Positions 26,201 through 36,770 of a DNA stretch of 64,000 nucleotides are shown piece by piece. Within the stretch, counting starts at the first letter, position 1. Each line of letters begins with the position of its first letter. The DNA is from Amyelois transitella. Lineage: Eukaryota > Arthropoda > Insecta > Lepidoptera > Pyralidae. The position numbers and the translations under genes are program-made. The notes below the pieces were generated by a model. It ran no database searches. It saw only the letters and a list, made by a program, of their open reading frames with translations, and was not told the DNA's origin. The stretch is from positions 8,804,001 through 8,868,000 of the forward strand of contig NC_083520.1 in NCBI RefSeq assembly GCF_032362555.1, written 5' to 3'.

Positions 26201-29200
26201 CCATAGATTAAGGCTTAGGTTCTTTTGCAATGGTTGCCGAGGTTAGATGGAAGACGATTAGTGTAAAAACCTGACTTAGGATTCAATATCATGGTCAAAG
26301 ACACTCCGGGCACCTCTTCAGGTAGGTGAGTTTGTAACTGGGATGTAACCAGGAGAAAGATGACAAATAAATAAATAAATATAAATATATTTACGGAACA
26401 AATATATACACAGATTGAGTTAGCCTCGAAGTAAGTTCGAGACTTGTATTAATAGATACTAACTCAACGATACTATATTTTATAATAAATACAATATAAT
26501 ATAGATATACATCCAAGACCTAGAACAATCAGATAATGTTTGTTTATCATTATGCCCTGACCGGGATTCGAACCCGGGACCTCCGGTGTCACAGACAAGC
26601 GTATCACCGCTGCGCCACAAAGGCCAAATCGGTTTTATTACGGCCATCCCATACGGGGTAGACAGGGCCAATACTCAAAAAACCGAAAACCAATGGTAAT
26701 TGGAACACGAAACTTATAAGATGATAACGATATTTGATAAGAAACGGCGTGGAAATTTTCATCGATTACCTTGATACCTACTCGCTTATCCATACATATA
26801 AAAAAATTGTAACAATGTCTGTACTTGAAAGATATTGAAATCGAATATCGATATCCTCGGGATCGATATGTTGTTCAATGACTAGCAGAAGTCAAAAATG
26901 TATATACATAGTCGTGTACATATGTATGTATAGTCACGTCTATAGTTCAGATGTATGACAAAATGATCGTATTGACTGATTCAAATGGCGACAGATTGAA
27001 AGCCCATTGCCTGAAAGATGAATCCAGAGTTTGAAAGCCTATCCCTTAGTCGCCTTTTACGACATCCACGGGATAAGTGATAAGAGATGGAGTGGTCCTA
27101 TTATTTGGTCTATTAGTGCCGGGAACCACACGGCACTGTTATAATATAACATAACTATATTATTACAATTCCTATGGCTGTCTGTTACCAATGCTAGTTG
27201 ACTAAGTATTTTATATATGCTAGAATATTACCTGCTGATAGCTGTGCTCTGTGCATACTGTTTACCATTAATGACCAACAATGGCATTTGACCAAATGGG
27301 GTCTCTGAAATAAAAAAAAAAGATAAATAATTAATACTCAGACATTAAAAAAAAAACAACTTTAATAGACAATGGTGTTGTAATATAAGAGTTGTATAAT
27401 TCTTGACGTGACCAGATATAAATTTTATGCTATTGAACTTAAAAGAGAGAATGCCAAAAATTCGACAAAGTGGAGGGAGATCAATAAAATAATATTATAC
27501 ATACTATAATATAAAAAAAAAACATACAAACATTTCTTTTTTTGTTCCTATTATTTTACAACTTTAGTACTTCCACACATTCATAAGTCTCTTCATGCAA
27601 TCTGACCTGCTTTCGCAAGAACCCAGATAATGTGATCAACGTACGTTCGTGTGCCGTGTGGTTCCCGGCACCAATACAAAAAAGACTAGGACCACTCCAT
27701 CTCTTTCCCATGGATGTCGTAAAAGGCGACTAAGGGATAGGCTTATGAAATTGCGATCTTTTTTTAGGCGATGGGCTAGCAACCTGTCACTATTTGGATC
27801 TCAATTCTGAAAGCTGAACGTGGCCATTCAGTCTTTTCGGGACTATTGGCTCTGTCTACCCCGTAAGGGATATAGACGTGACTATATACATATATGTATG
27901 TACGTTCAAGAACCTCTCTCATGGGAATCCATGGGAATGTTTCTTATTCCTTGGTCTTTTACAATTTTGCGGAACAAAAATCAATAAAGGATACATACAT
28001 ATAGTCACGTCTATATCATTTGCGGGGTAGACAGAGCAAACAGTCTTTACAGGACTGAATGGCCACGCTTAGCTGTAGGGTTAATGATGGAATTGAGATT
28101 CAAATAGTGACAGGTTGCTTTGCCTATCGCCTAAAAGAAGAATACAAAATTCATTTCAACTTGAACGACATTCATAAGAAAGATATGCAGTGGTTCTATT
28201 CAAAAGTGGCGGTAACCACACGACATCCAATAAAGGATACAAGCACTAATCTATTGTGAAGTGGTCCCCACGGTTTGAACCCCAACCCAACAGCTGAGAG
28301 CGCGAGAGTAACGAACCAAAATTACATAATCCAAGGTTATCAAGTACTTATCGTTTATTGTAACAATTGATTCCCAAAGCCGTTTTGAATTGTGGAGTAA
28401 CGAGTTGTTAAGCGGCGTAAAAATAAGGTTGACAATGCAATAACAGACCAACAGTCATACCTACTGCCTCCAAATAGAAGGCCTTGGGCATTATTACTTT
28501 AGTACACACAGCAGTGACCAAACTAATTTAATCTTTATGGTATAGTACTCAAAACACAACATTGATAAATCCCAGATGACTGATGATAGGAAAAACACAA
28601 ATTTGCAAGCGGCACGGAAGAAAAATTGCAAGTTCAAGTCGATTTGATGCAATTATAGCTAGGTAGGTTCCTATTTACCGCCATATGTACATCCTACTAA
28701 TAATATAAATGTTTGTGAGTATGTCAGGATGTCAGTATGGATGTTACTCTTTCACGCAAAAACTACTCGACCGATTACGATGAAATTAAGTATGTAGGTA
28801 GCTGAAGACCCAGAAAAACACATAAGCTTTTTATCCCGGAGCTCCCGCGGGATTGATAGGGTTTCCATGCGGACGAAGTCGCGGGCAGTAGTAGTAGTAG
28901 TATAAAGGTAGGAAGAGACAACAGTCATCAAAAGACTGAAAGGCTCAGCTGTTTGCCTAAATGATAGAACTGAGATTCAAATAGTGACAGGTTGCTAGCC
29001 CATCGCCTAAAAGAGGAATCCCAAGTATATAAGCCTAACCCTTAGTCGCATTTTATGACATATTATAAATCAAACCTAAGACCTCGGAAATGACCGTCGC
29101 ATTAGCTTACTACATATACCACAGGATGCATCAGAAGGGCATTGATAAAAGATCATACAAATGAATAGGTACAGTTGTTCACAACTAAATGTTATCACAA

Positions 29201-30847
29201 GTGCCTTCCATAGATACCATTCGTTATTGTTATAATCAACAACTTGTTTTTAAAGATGAGCGATAAAATTGTTATTGTTTTTCATTGTACTAATCCTTAT
29301 AAGTTTATAAGATAACGGAAAATTGTAATTACTAAGATAAAGTATCTCACATGTCATACGTGAATACCCAAATGTGTATTTTCCCTAGTAACAATGAATC
29401 TATACTAATATTATCAAGCTGAAGAGTTCGTTTGTTTGAACGCGCTAATCTCAGGAACTACTGGTTCAAATTGAAAATTTATTTTTGCGTTGAATACGAG
29501 ACCATTTATCGAGGAAGGCTTTAGGCTATAGGTATTACATCACGCTGCAACTATTAGGAGCGAAGAAATAATGGAAAATGTGAAAAACACGGGGGAAATT
29601 TCTCCTAAGGTCTTCAAATTATGGCCTTATTAAGGAGAAATTTCCTCATAGGTCATACACAAACATATATAATAATATAGTCACGTCAAGGTATATCCTT
29701 TGCGGGAAAGACAGAGCCAACAGTCTCGAAAATAAAAGACCTCGTTCAGCTGTATGGCTTAATGATGAGAGATTTAAATAGTGACAAGTTGCTAGCCCAT
29801 AGTCTACAAGAAGAATCCCAAGTTTATCAGCCTTTCCCTTGGTCGCCTTTAACGGCATTCATGGAAACGATATGGAGTGGTCCAATTCTAAAATGCCTGG
29901 ACCCACACGGATAGTTATATTAACAATATTTTTATGGTTCTTCTCTTCAGTTGTCGAGTTTAATTGGTTTTGGTCATGGAACATCTGGGTTATTCGTGTT
30001 GCGAGGAGAATTATGGTCAACAGACCTTTTAAATTCCTCTAAAACAGGTGCAAAGGCAAAAGGCATCTTCAATGACAAGGAAACAAACCATACATACATA
30101 CATAAAATCACGCCTCTTTCCCGGAGGGGTAGACAGAGACTACCTCTTTCCACTTGCCACGATCTCTGCATATTTCCTTCGCTTCATCCACATTCATAAC
30201 TCTCTTCATGCATGCTCGGCGGTTTCGGGGTAGGCAGAGACTACCTCTTTCCACTTGCCACGAAACGAACCAATAATGAACAATTCCTCGTAGCCACAAT
30301 ATTAGAATGTATTGTCCAAAGTTTGTTTGGCAATAATTTCCGGCCTTTTCGTAATATCAACTGGGGTTCATTCGCGAACGAACAAAGCATATATGTATAT
30401 GTTCACATGTCGCATTGTTTATTTTCTTTGGACATATTACACAGATTGATTTAGTTTCGACATTAAGTTCAAGACTTATGTTACGAGATACTAGAATGTA
30501 CTGTTAACGATCTGACCGGGAATCGAAATTGGGAACTTTCGGTTCAGGAGCGAGAGAATCCTACAACTGCGCTAAAAGGCTTTATCTTCCATCTCTCTCT
30601 ATCATTGAATCGAAGATTAAGCGAGTGAAAAAGGAAGACTTGGCCTTGTCAATGTTTGTTAAAAAAAAACTGCTGGTTTCAAGAATTTCATTAAAAATAA
30701 AAAAAAAGGCTCACTAGGTTTGAACTCTGGCCATTTGTCTGCTGGGATCCTGTTGTCTTCGAACTCTTGACCGCCATACGCCAGCAGCAGCCTGACGCTC
30801 TCACCGAGAGCCTTCACTGGGAAGTAGTAGAACTCCACTTTGGACAT
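23300..30847 (-). CDS. GstS1: Sigma-class glutathione S-transferase, complete
   Basis: Coding exons, in transcript order: 30847-30715, 27304-27232, 25851-25757, 24163-24021 and 23470-23300 (stop 23302-23300). The joints are phase-consistent and give 204 residues, the normal sigma GST length. The N-terminal thioredoxin-like domain opens [20 protein letters not shown] with the catalytic Tyr (Tyr7/Tyr8). The G-site loop has [12 protein letters not shown] and the [14 protein letters not shown] glutathione-binding stretch. The helical C-domain ends VAKAPKCEF. The enzyme conjugates glutathione to electrophiles, especially lipid-peroxidation aldehydes, and some sigma members isomerise prostaglandin H2. 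It acts in the cytosol. The start is preceded by a splice acceptor (CAG ending at 30852), so a 5' UTR exon lies upstream (see 32310-32400). Introns carry several R1 and SINE copies, and one R1 copy ends 10 bases from the exon 3 donor. Confidence 0.96.
23509..23697 (+). repeat. R1 repeat, forward, both ends rearranged
   Basis: It runs taaggcgattgagggatagg to gacgtgaccatatgtatg, then joins directly to ggaaccacacggcag, a piece of the opposite end. It starts about 38 bases upstream (in GST sense) of the last GST exon acceptor. Confidence 0.75.
23713..23944. repeat. R5 interspersed repeat, copy 1
   Basis: About 230 bp, closely similar to 40926-41150. Shared blocks include ctgccgcttccaaggcgtca, gtgcagaagaag and tagaatgtggac. 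No terminal repeats or ORF were seen; the class is unknown (SINE or LINE 3' end are possible). Confidence 0.75.
24644..24728 (-). repeat. SINE tail fragment joined to Helitron-like fragment
   Basis: tatatatacgggacaaatta through gagttagcctcgaagtaagt is the SINE tail. From about 24699, ctcttcagctttataatatt is the 5' end of the short Helitron-like family. Confidence 0.65.
24940..25165 (-). repeat. R1 repeat, reverse
   Basis: It runs tcacgtctatatctcttgcg to cggaacccacacggc, in GST intron 3. Confidence 0.85.
25503..25746 (-). repeat. R1 repeat, reverse, abutting a GST exon
   Basis: It runs from tacatacgtacatatcagtc to ccgggaaccacacggcac. Its hairpin end stops 10 bases from the donor end of GST exon 3 (25757). 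Confidence 0.85.
25889..25909 (+). repeat. Solo R1 terminal hairpin
   Basis: gtgccgtgtggttaccggca then c, with no R1 body attached. It lies 38 bases upstream (in GST sense) of the exon 3 acceptor. Confidence 0.7.
25942..26200 (+). repeat. tRNA-derived SINE, full length
   Basis: It has ctgtggcgcagcggtagtac (A-box region), cccgggttcgaagtccg (altered B box) and an ATTTATTTA tail. Confidence 0.9.
26388..26623 (-). repeat. tRNA-derived SINE, full length
   Basis: Reverse copy ending gggattcgaacccgggacct through ctgcgccacaaagg. Confidence 0.9.
26926..27136 (-). repeat. R1 repeat, reverse, internally deleted
   Basis: gtatagtcacgtctatag is followed by a shortened middle. The end gtgccgggaaccacacggca is intact. 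It lies about 95 bases from GST exon 2. Confidence 0.8.
27652..27904 (+). repeat. R1 repeat, forward, full length
   Basis: It runs gtgccgtgtggttcccggca to tagacgtgactatatacata, close to the consensus. Confidence 0.9.
27992..28225 (-). repeat. R1 repeat, reverse
   Basis: It runs tacatacatatagtcacgtc to gcggtaaccacacgaca. Together with 27652-27904 it forms a tail-to-tail inverted pair about 90 bases apart. Confidence 0.85.
28692..28895 (+). mobile_element. Helitron-like short element, decayed 3' end
   Basis: It starts TCCTACTAATAATATAAATG and ends gcggacgaagtcgcgggc, but is followed by an (agt)n run instead of CTAG. Confidence 0.6.
28914..29064 (-). repeat. R1 repeat fragment, reverse
   Basis: It runs agacaacagtcatcaaaaga to ccttagtcgcattttatgac, lacking both ends. 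Confidence 0.75.
29399..29645 (+). mobile_element. Helitron-like element, 5' part, ending in a foldback
   Basis: It starts TCTATACTAATATTATCAAG and follows 56529-56821 through ctaatctcaggaactactgg and aagaaataatggaaaatgtg. It then passes into an imperfect foldback (ggaaatttctcct ... aggagaaatttcc) in place of the usual 3' end. Confidence 0.6.
29661..29910 (-). repeat. R1 repeat, reverse
   Basis: It runs from atagtcacgtcaaggtatat to gcctggacccacacgg, in GST intron 1. Confidence 0.8.
30092..30262 (+). repeat. R3 repeat with partial tandem duplication
   Basis: A full copy (aaatcacgcctctttcccgg to catgcatgctcggcggtttc) is followed at 30230 by a second piece of the same repeat (ggggtaggcagagactacct to cacttgccacga). 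Confidence 0.8.
30426..30570 (-). repeat. SINE, old diverged copy
   Basis: attacacagattgatttagt and aatcgaaattgggaactttc match the SINE body and B-box area at reduced identity. Confidence 0.55.
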
Positions 30848-30899
30848 GGTTCTGACGGAGAATATACAATATTTTTTTAACAAATTACTGACGTATTAC

Positions 30900-32300
30900 T
30901 AGGGTTCGATGCGTGGCAAAGATCTCACACTTGTGAAAAAGAGAAAGGAGTAAGTAGGTACTCGTTAGTTACAATTTTACTTATAAGACTCTGTAATAAC
31001 TTAAAATGTTAATGCAATTTTACAGTAAAATTAATGTCATTCAAAAAAGAAAATTTAAAAAGGTTGGTTTGATGAAGTTGACATAGAAATCGGTTCAATA
31101 TAATTTTACTTTAGTTTTGAATACCTACCTAAGGAAGGATCTAGAAAATTGTAACTAGGTACATACCTACTTAGAAACTGAATATTTAGAAGAAAATATA
31201 TCATTTTTTTTAAAGAATGATTTTGGTTTTTAAAAAAGTAGGTACCGTACCTAAGTACCTTTTTTATAAACTTTAAGGAGGCATCAATCTTGAATATACA
31301 ATGACCAGTCATTAAATATTTAATTTTTTTTAAAATAACGATTTTTGATTTCGTGCTTGTGATAAGCAGAATCATAAAAATTTATGCAGGTAGAAATAAA
31401 AATTACTAACAACTTAATTAGGTTATAATGAAGGACGCAGGAAAGTACCTACCTAATGAATAAAATATAAACAAACATTACTTTAATAAAATAGTTACAA
31501 TTGTAGTAGGATTATAATATTTTTACATTGTAAACTTGAAAACATTAGAACATTATAAATATTTACAATAATAATAAATAAGCACCTATTAACAGATAAA
31601 TATAAATTGTGCAATACTAGGTTTAAACAATTCTAATTAGATTTAAAATTATAATGTGATACTAAGTAGGTACCTCTATGTGTAAGTTTGTATGTCTACT
31701 AATACATAAAAATGTTTGCAACACCCGAAAGGGTAAATATGAAGATCTGTTATACATAATATTTAAGATAAGACCTTGTTGTACTCATATTATGCAAATA
31801 AAAGTTTGAATTTGAATTTATACAAATCAAAAACATTAGGTATTTTAACCAATCATCGTAAGTAGGTATGATAACTTAGTTCCTTTACTTTAGGTATACA
31901 TATAAAATTAATACAAATCTCTTTGTTTATCAAAACAGTAGTTATAAAAAATTGTTTCTGGAAGTCATAACGTCAAAACTTGCAATAGTTTCACTTGTAG
32001 GTACTAAGTTGTACTTTCAAAACAACTTACTCTCAAAAGACCCCACGGACTAAACCGGAACCATATGTCAGAAACTAGATAAAACAACTGTAGGTACAAT
32101 TTTTGTCATACAAACACAATGATAATTTTTATCCGTAATATTAACTGGCCCTTTATTTAGGTAATTTAGTTTACCAAAGCCAATTCAGCCTCATACCTAA
32201 CATAACCTCTTACTGTTAGTTAAACACCTAAAAGGATTCTAAAAAGAGGATACCTAATTCGAATTCTACGGTTCAAAATATTTATAAAAACTTTTAGCCG
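30900..32300. other. AT-rich GST 5' intron, nothing else recognised
   Basis: This lies between the GST start-codon exon and the putative 5' UTR exon. The composition is AT-rich with many aggtacctac-like words and no coding or clear repeat signal. Confidence 0.6.
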
Positions 32301-32309
32301 AATACTTAC

Positions 32310-32440
32310 ATGTGTTTATTATCTGTTATTTTTTGAGCGAGAAACAACGTCTAACACTGACGCGAGGTAGATATGCTTCTGACGAATCTAGAAAACCGGT
32401 CTCGCGCCACACCATTAGTGAGGGCTTGTTTATAGCAAGC
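32310..32440 (-). promoter_or_regulatory. Putative GST promoter and 5' UTR exon
   Basis: On the minus strand a strong donor (CACAT then GTAAGTATT, exon end at 32310) follows a GC-richer block. Upstream is a TATAAA (32434-32429). A TCAGTG initiator-like site lies at 32360-32355, about 70 bases past that TATA, so the two may not work together. This would supply the 5' UTR exon required by the acceptor at the GST start exon. Confidence 0.45.
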
Positions 32441-32807
32441 CGGCCGGTGTATACGTCATCAATGTGTACAGTCGACAGCAAATTTACAAGAAAATATAAG
32501 ACGTTTTAGAACAGAGTGTTTGGAAAATGGGGGAAAATGTTGTTTGTAAGAAGGTTATATACTTATACTTGGGTAACATAACGCAATATGTAGGTAAGTA
32601 CAGGCGCCAGTCTTAGATATGTATGAACAGGCGATTTAAAGGCGACTGTACGTTGGATATCAAACAGTTATCTCGAAATAAGTATGTAGCTATCAATATA
32701 CTAGCTGCACCTAGTTTTTGGGATAAAAATGAAGATTTCAGAATAAAAAAATTACATATTAAGTAGGTACTATTTATATTACAGGATATTTCTACCCGTG
32801 TAAGTAC

Positions 32808-32886
32808 CTACCAAATTCTCATCAACAACAAACAAACCAATAGGTAATAATTATTGGTTTTTTTGTAGTTGATGAGAATTTGGTAG
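32808..32886. repeat. 79-bp near-perfect hairpin (19-bp perfect arms, about 35-bp stem)
   Basis: ctaccaaattctcatcaac and its exact reverse complement gttgatgagaatttggtag enclose further pairing (caaacaaaccaata against tattggtttttttg). The terminal loop is about 10 bases. Confidence 0.85.
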
Positions 32887-33893
32887 GATATGACAACAAA
32901 CAGACCTCCTGGATGTTCCTGACAATTTTAATAACATGTAGGTATTAGGATTAATTTATTTGAAGAATGGGAAAAGCAAACCCGTGAAACAAAAATCTGA
33001 TGTGAGAAAGTTAATAATACTTTTCCCGTGGCTTTGTACCTACTTGTATAATTTTCGGAATTACTACGTGACGAGCGAATAACTACGTCATTGTAATGCG
33101 TTATGCAAAAAAAAAACATACAGACAGAATTTCTAAAATCACATTTATGGCTTCGGTTGGTCTTATAAAGATTTTAATATTTTTTTTTATATCTTTCAAG
33201 TATGGAACAATTCTTTTTTTTTATCAGCACTTACAAATAATGACGAAATGGGTGGGCAGGTCACTATGACTCTTCATCATTACTTATCTAAACTTTATTA
33301 CGTAGAACAAGACATAACGTTTTTGTGTGAACGAATACGGACACGTCGTCGATTGCGCAATATTTTGAAATAGGTAGATAGATTAACGATTATTTCATAA
33401 TGTTTTCTTTTCAGTTAGCAACAAATCATCTGGAAATAACAGAGCTATAACTTACTTGAGTAAAAATCATCACTCTATTTCGATAAAGCATTTATAACCA
33501 TTTAACCCCTCCAATATATTTATTTGATTGCACCACAGATTTAAAACATTGCCTGATTGCCCCGAGTTATCTTACAGCGACGACAGGTTATTTAATCATA
33601 AAATGGTCACGCACAAAGGAGCCCAAACCTGATTTTATAACATTTAGTTTGAAAACAAATGTCCAATGAAGTCCAAATATGTACGCTTTCGTCTTCATAT
33701 TAAAAAAAAAAACAAAAATAGTCAGCTGTCAAGAGTTACGTCAGACGTCTTTTGTCATGTTTACTGTTTAGAACATAATCTCTTTTTGGTTTAAAATTGT
33801 TTTATTTAAATGTTGATTTAATTTCCGTTTTTGATAAAACTCTCTAGTTTTATATAATTACAGTATTAATTATTTTGAATTCCTTCTTCAAGA

Positions 33894-36137
33894 ATGAGCC
33901 AACGAAGAACAAATAGATCGACCGCAGATGCCGAAGAATCTGTGGACGAAGAAGCAGTAACTGAATGCGTTCGATATATTATTTGCCGGGAAAGCAGCAA
34001 GTTTCCAATAAAACGAGCAGAAATCTTAAAACATTTGACCACCACTACTCAGACACCTGCAAATCAAGTTAAAAGTGTTCTTGTTGAAGCTAACAAGATA
34101 TTGAAACAGGTGATTTTTTTTTCTACGCACTATAAAACCCACGGGTTTATCTGGCCAACACTATTCCTGAGGAGAATAACACTATGTCCACAGATTTATT
34201 AGTAGTGGAACAAGGACTCTTATGTTGATAATTACAGCTCATTGTAACAAAACCCTGCATACACCAAAGAATGAATCCACCACAATACCACTTAATAGTC
34301 TGTGTGTCTTCACTATAAATTTGTTTTTATAAAGAAATCTATGCCTATAATTTCTTAAAAATTTCATCATTTGTCTTTTCCCTTAGGTTTATGGCTACAA
34401 ATTAGTTCAAGTTGAAGCTAAAAGTGGTATACAGTATATTGTAGTTCTAAATGAAGAATGTGAATCTCTGACTCCAACCTGTATAGATCCTTTACATAGG
34501 AGGTTGCTAATTGCAGCCCTCATGCACATTTTCATGACTGGAGGTCCTGTAAAGGAAGGTAACAATTCCTATTTTGTATTATTTAGATTTCTAAAGTTGC
34601 TCCAATGCTCTTAGGGTGAGGGAAAACATCATGATGAAACCTGTGCACATGTCCTCAATAATAATAGTAGTTTACCAGCCCATCGCCTAAAAGCATCTCA
34701 AGTAAGCAAATAAGTCTCATCCATGGAAAACAGATGGAGTGGTTCTATTCTAATGTGCTGAGAACCACAATTGTGGATTTTATAAATGACATTTTTTTTT
34801 CAGATGACATGTGGAAATTCCTGTCGGAAGCTGGATTGATGGAAGAAAATGACCATGGAGTCAGAAAGATTTTAACAAGCACCTTCACAAGGCAAATGTA
34901 TCTTCAATATTCAAAGGTAAGAAATAACATGTTCTTGTTTTTTTTTATTTAGTAAATTGTCTTGTCTGGAGTATTGAGTGGATAAGATACATGTCTAACT
35001 TGCAAGGGTAAAGTACCCAGGTTCAATTTTACTGTGATGCACTTGTGTTCACAATACTCTAGTATATTCCTAGGCCACATAAGAAAATCATAGCTAGACC
35101 TAGCAGTTTGGGCTGTACGTTGATGTCAGCAGTATTCTGAAATACTGACCTGATCTTGATAATTCTATTACTGATTTAAAGGTGCATTAACTGCTGGTGG
35201 TAAAGGCTATAGCTAGCTCGTAGGCGATGGGCTTGCAACCTGTCACTATTTGAATCTCAATTCCATCATAAAGCCAAACATCTGAACATGGCCTATCAGT
35301 CTTATCAAGACTGTTGGTTCTGTCTACCTCGCAAGGGATATAGACGTGATTATATGTATGTATGTATGTAGTAGTTATAATTAGCTTAAAGTAATGTGAC
35401 GTCAATAAGTGATAACTTGTATCTAATACGGCTTCTGTGGCGCAGCGGTAGTACGCTTGTCTGTGGCATCAGAGGTCCCGGGTTCGAATCCCGGCCAGGG
35501 CATGATGAGAAAAGAACATTTTCTGATTGGCCTGGGTCTTGGATGTTTATCTATATAAGTATTTATTATAAAATATAGTATCGTTCAGTTAGTATCTCGT
35601 AACACAAGTCTAGAACTTACTTCGAGGCTAACTCAATCAGTGTAATTTGTCCCGTATATATTTATTTATTTATTTATTAATTTTGAAAATAAATCTATTC
35701 TCTTCTATATTTGTACATTTTCAGGTTGGTGATGGTGAACTTACAAGGCATGTATTTGAGTGGGGACAGAGAGCGGTAGAAGAAGTACCCAAGCTATTCC
35801 TTCTTAATAAAATGGCACAGGTACGTAAATGATCTCAGGATTATTAGGTAAATAAATAAATGAATATATACGTGACAAATTACACAGATTAAATTAGCCT
35901 TGAAGTAAGTTCGAAACTTGTGTTACAAGAAACAACTCATATTTTATAATAAATGCTTATATAAACATCCAAGACAGGCCAAATAAAAGTATGCAGGGAA
36001 GTGGAAAGATGTAGCCTGCATTGCATACCTAGTATCTCATTAATTAATGTTAAATTAATTATTTTCAGGCATTTGATAAAACACCTGAGCATTGGTGCGA
36101 ACAATATAAGGAGGCTATAGAAGAATCTACCTCTTAA
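33894..36137 (+). CDS. MAGE: MAGE-family protein, Nse3-like subunit of SMC5/6
   Basis: Five exons: 33894-34109, 34387-34558, 34804-34916, 35725-35820 and 36069-36137. The joints are phase-consistent and give 221 residues, close to other insect MAGE proteins. The MAGE homology domain fills about residues 20-200. It includes KFPIKRAEILKHL in the first winged helix, VYGYKLVQVEAKSGIQYIVV, the hydrophobic block LLIAALMHIFMTGGPVKEDD, and LTRHVFEWGQRAVEEVPK near the end. Insects have a single MAGE gene. Its product, with the RING protein Nse1 and the Nse4 kleisin, forms a subcomplex of the SMC5/6 DNA-repair machine in the nucleus. A poly(A) signal AATAAA lies at 36201-36206. An R1 fragment ends 34 bases before the exon 3 acceptor, and two SINE copies flank exon 4. 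Confidence 0.9.
34671..34770 (-). repeat. R1 repeat fragment, reverse
   Basis: It runs accagcccatcgcctaaaag to ggttctattctaatgtgctg and gaaccaca, in MAGE intron 2 close to the exon 3 acceptor. Confidence 0.7.
35219..35370 (+). repeat. R1 repeat, forward, 5'-truncated
   Basis: It runs cgtaggcgatgggcttgcaa to gacgtgattatatgtatgta, in MAGE intron 3. Confidence 0.85.
35431..35678 (+). repeat. tRNA-derived SINE, reference full-length copy
   Basis: About 248 bp. The tRNA-like head has gcttctgtggcgcagcggta (A box) and cgggttcgaatcccgg (B box), so it can be transcribed by RNA polymerase III. A non-tRNA body follows (ttttctgattggcctgggtc, ttagtatctcgtaacacaag, aacttacttcgaggctaact) with a tail cccgtatatatttatttatt. 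At least ten other copies or fragments lie in this window, on both strands. This is a classic lepidopteran SINE layout. These heads are not functional tRNA genes, because the cloverleaf 3' half is lost. Confidence 0.92.
35851..35983 (-). repeat. SINE, 5'-truncated
   Basis: Only the body and tail are present (tatatacgtgacaaattaca to ataaacatccaagacaggcc); the tRNA head is absent. It begins 31 bases after the MAGE exon 4 donor. Confidence 0.8.
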
Positions 36138-36770
36138 TTAAGTCTGGATATGTCAAAAAAGTTCGGAAGTGGTCAATTATAATGTATTAATATGTAAGTA
36201 AATAAAAAATACCTAAACACATCAGACTTTATATAAATAACTATTCATAGGTAGCATATTACAATATTTAGGTACTTTATTTAAAAAATATGATTCTGTA
36301 TTTTAACTTCCTCAAAAAAATTTATGGCTGAACCCTTAGGAACTGGGTATGTTAATACTACTTTGCAGCTTACTAGTGATTAATATGAAGTTTCGCTTTG
36401 TAAATGTTTGTTATACATTTACAAAATTATTTATAAATTTTACTACCTATGAATCACTCACTCTGGGCGGGAAGGCAGCGTCGCGTCGCATCACATTGCA
36501 ACCCGCTAGAGTGGCAGTTCATTTAAGAGTACCTTACTAGTTTCTTAGTTTCTTCTATCAAGGAATCAAATCTGCAGGCAACAGCTAGTTGTAGTAGCTC
36601 AAACAGTTTAAAAAGGAAATTTTGCCATTGGCGTTCGGAGAACCGTTCAGAGACTAATGAAGGCAAAAACAGTAATGACGATAAAATAATTTTATTCATG
36701 ACACACAAATATTTTGAGAACATACACACACATACAATTAAAATAGTAGAAAAATAAAACCAAAAGAACA

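Noticed and set aside
32808-32886. A miRNA gene annotation for the long hairpin
   Set aside because: The stem is too perfect and no conserved mature sequence is recognisable. I kept it as a foldback and listed it as a finding only.
35431-35510. tRNA-like A and B boxes, repeated in the other SINE copies
   Set aside because: They are attached to a common ~170-bp non-tRNA body and an ATTTATT tail, and the cloverleaf 3' half is missing. They are SINE heads and not tRNA genes.
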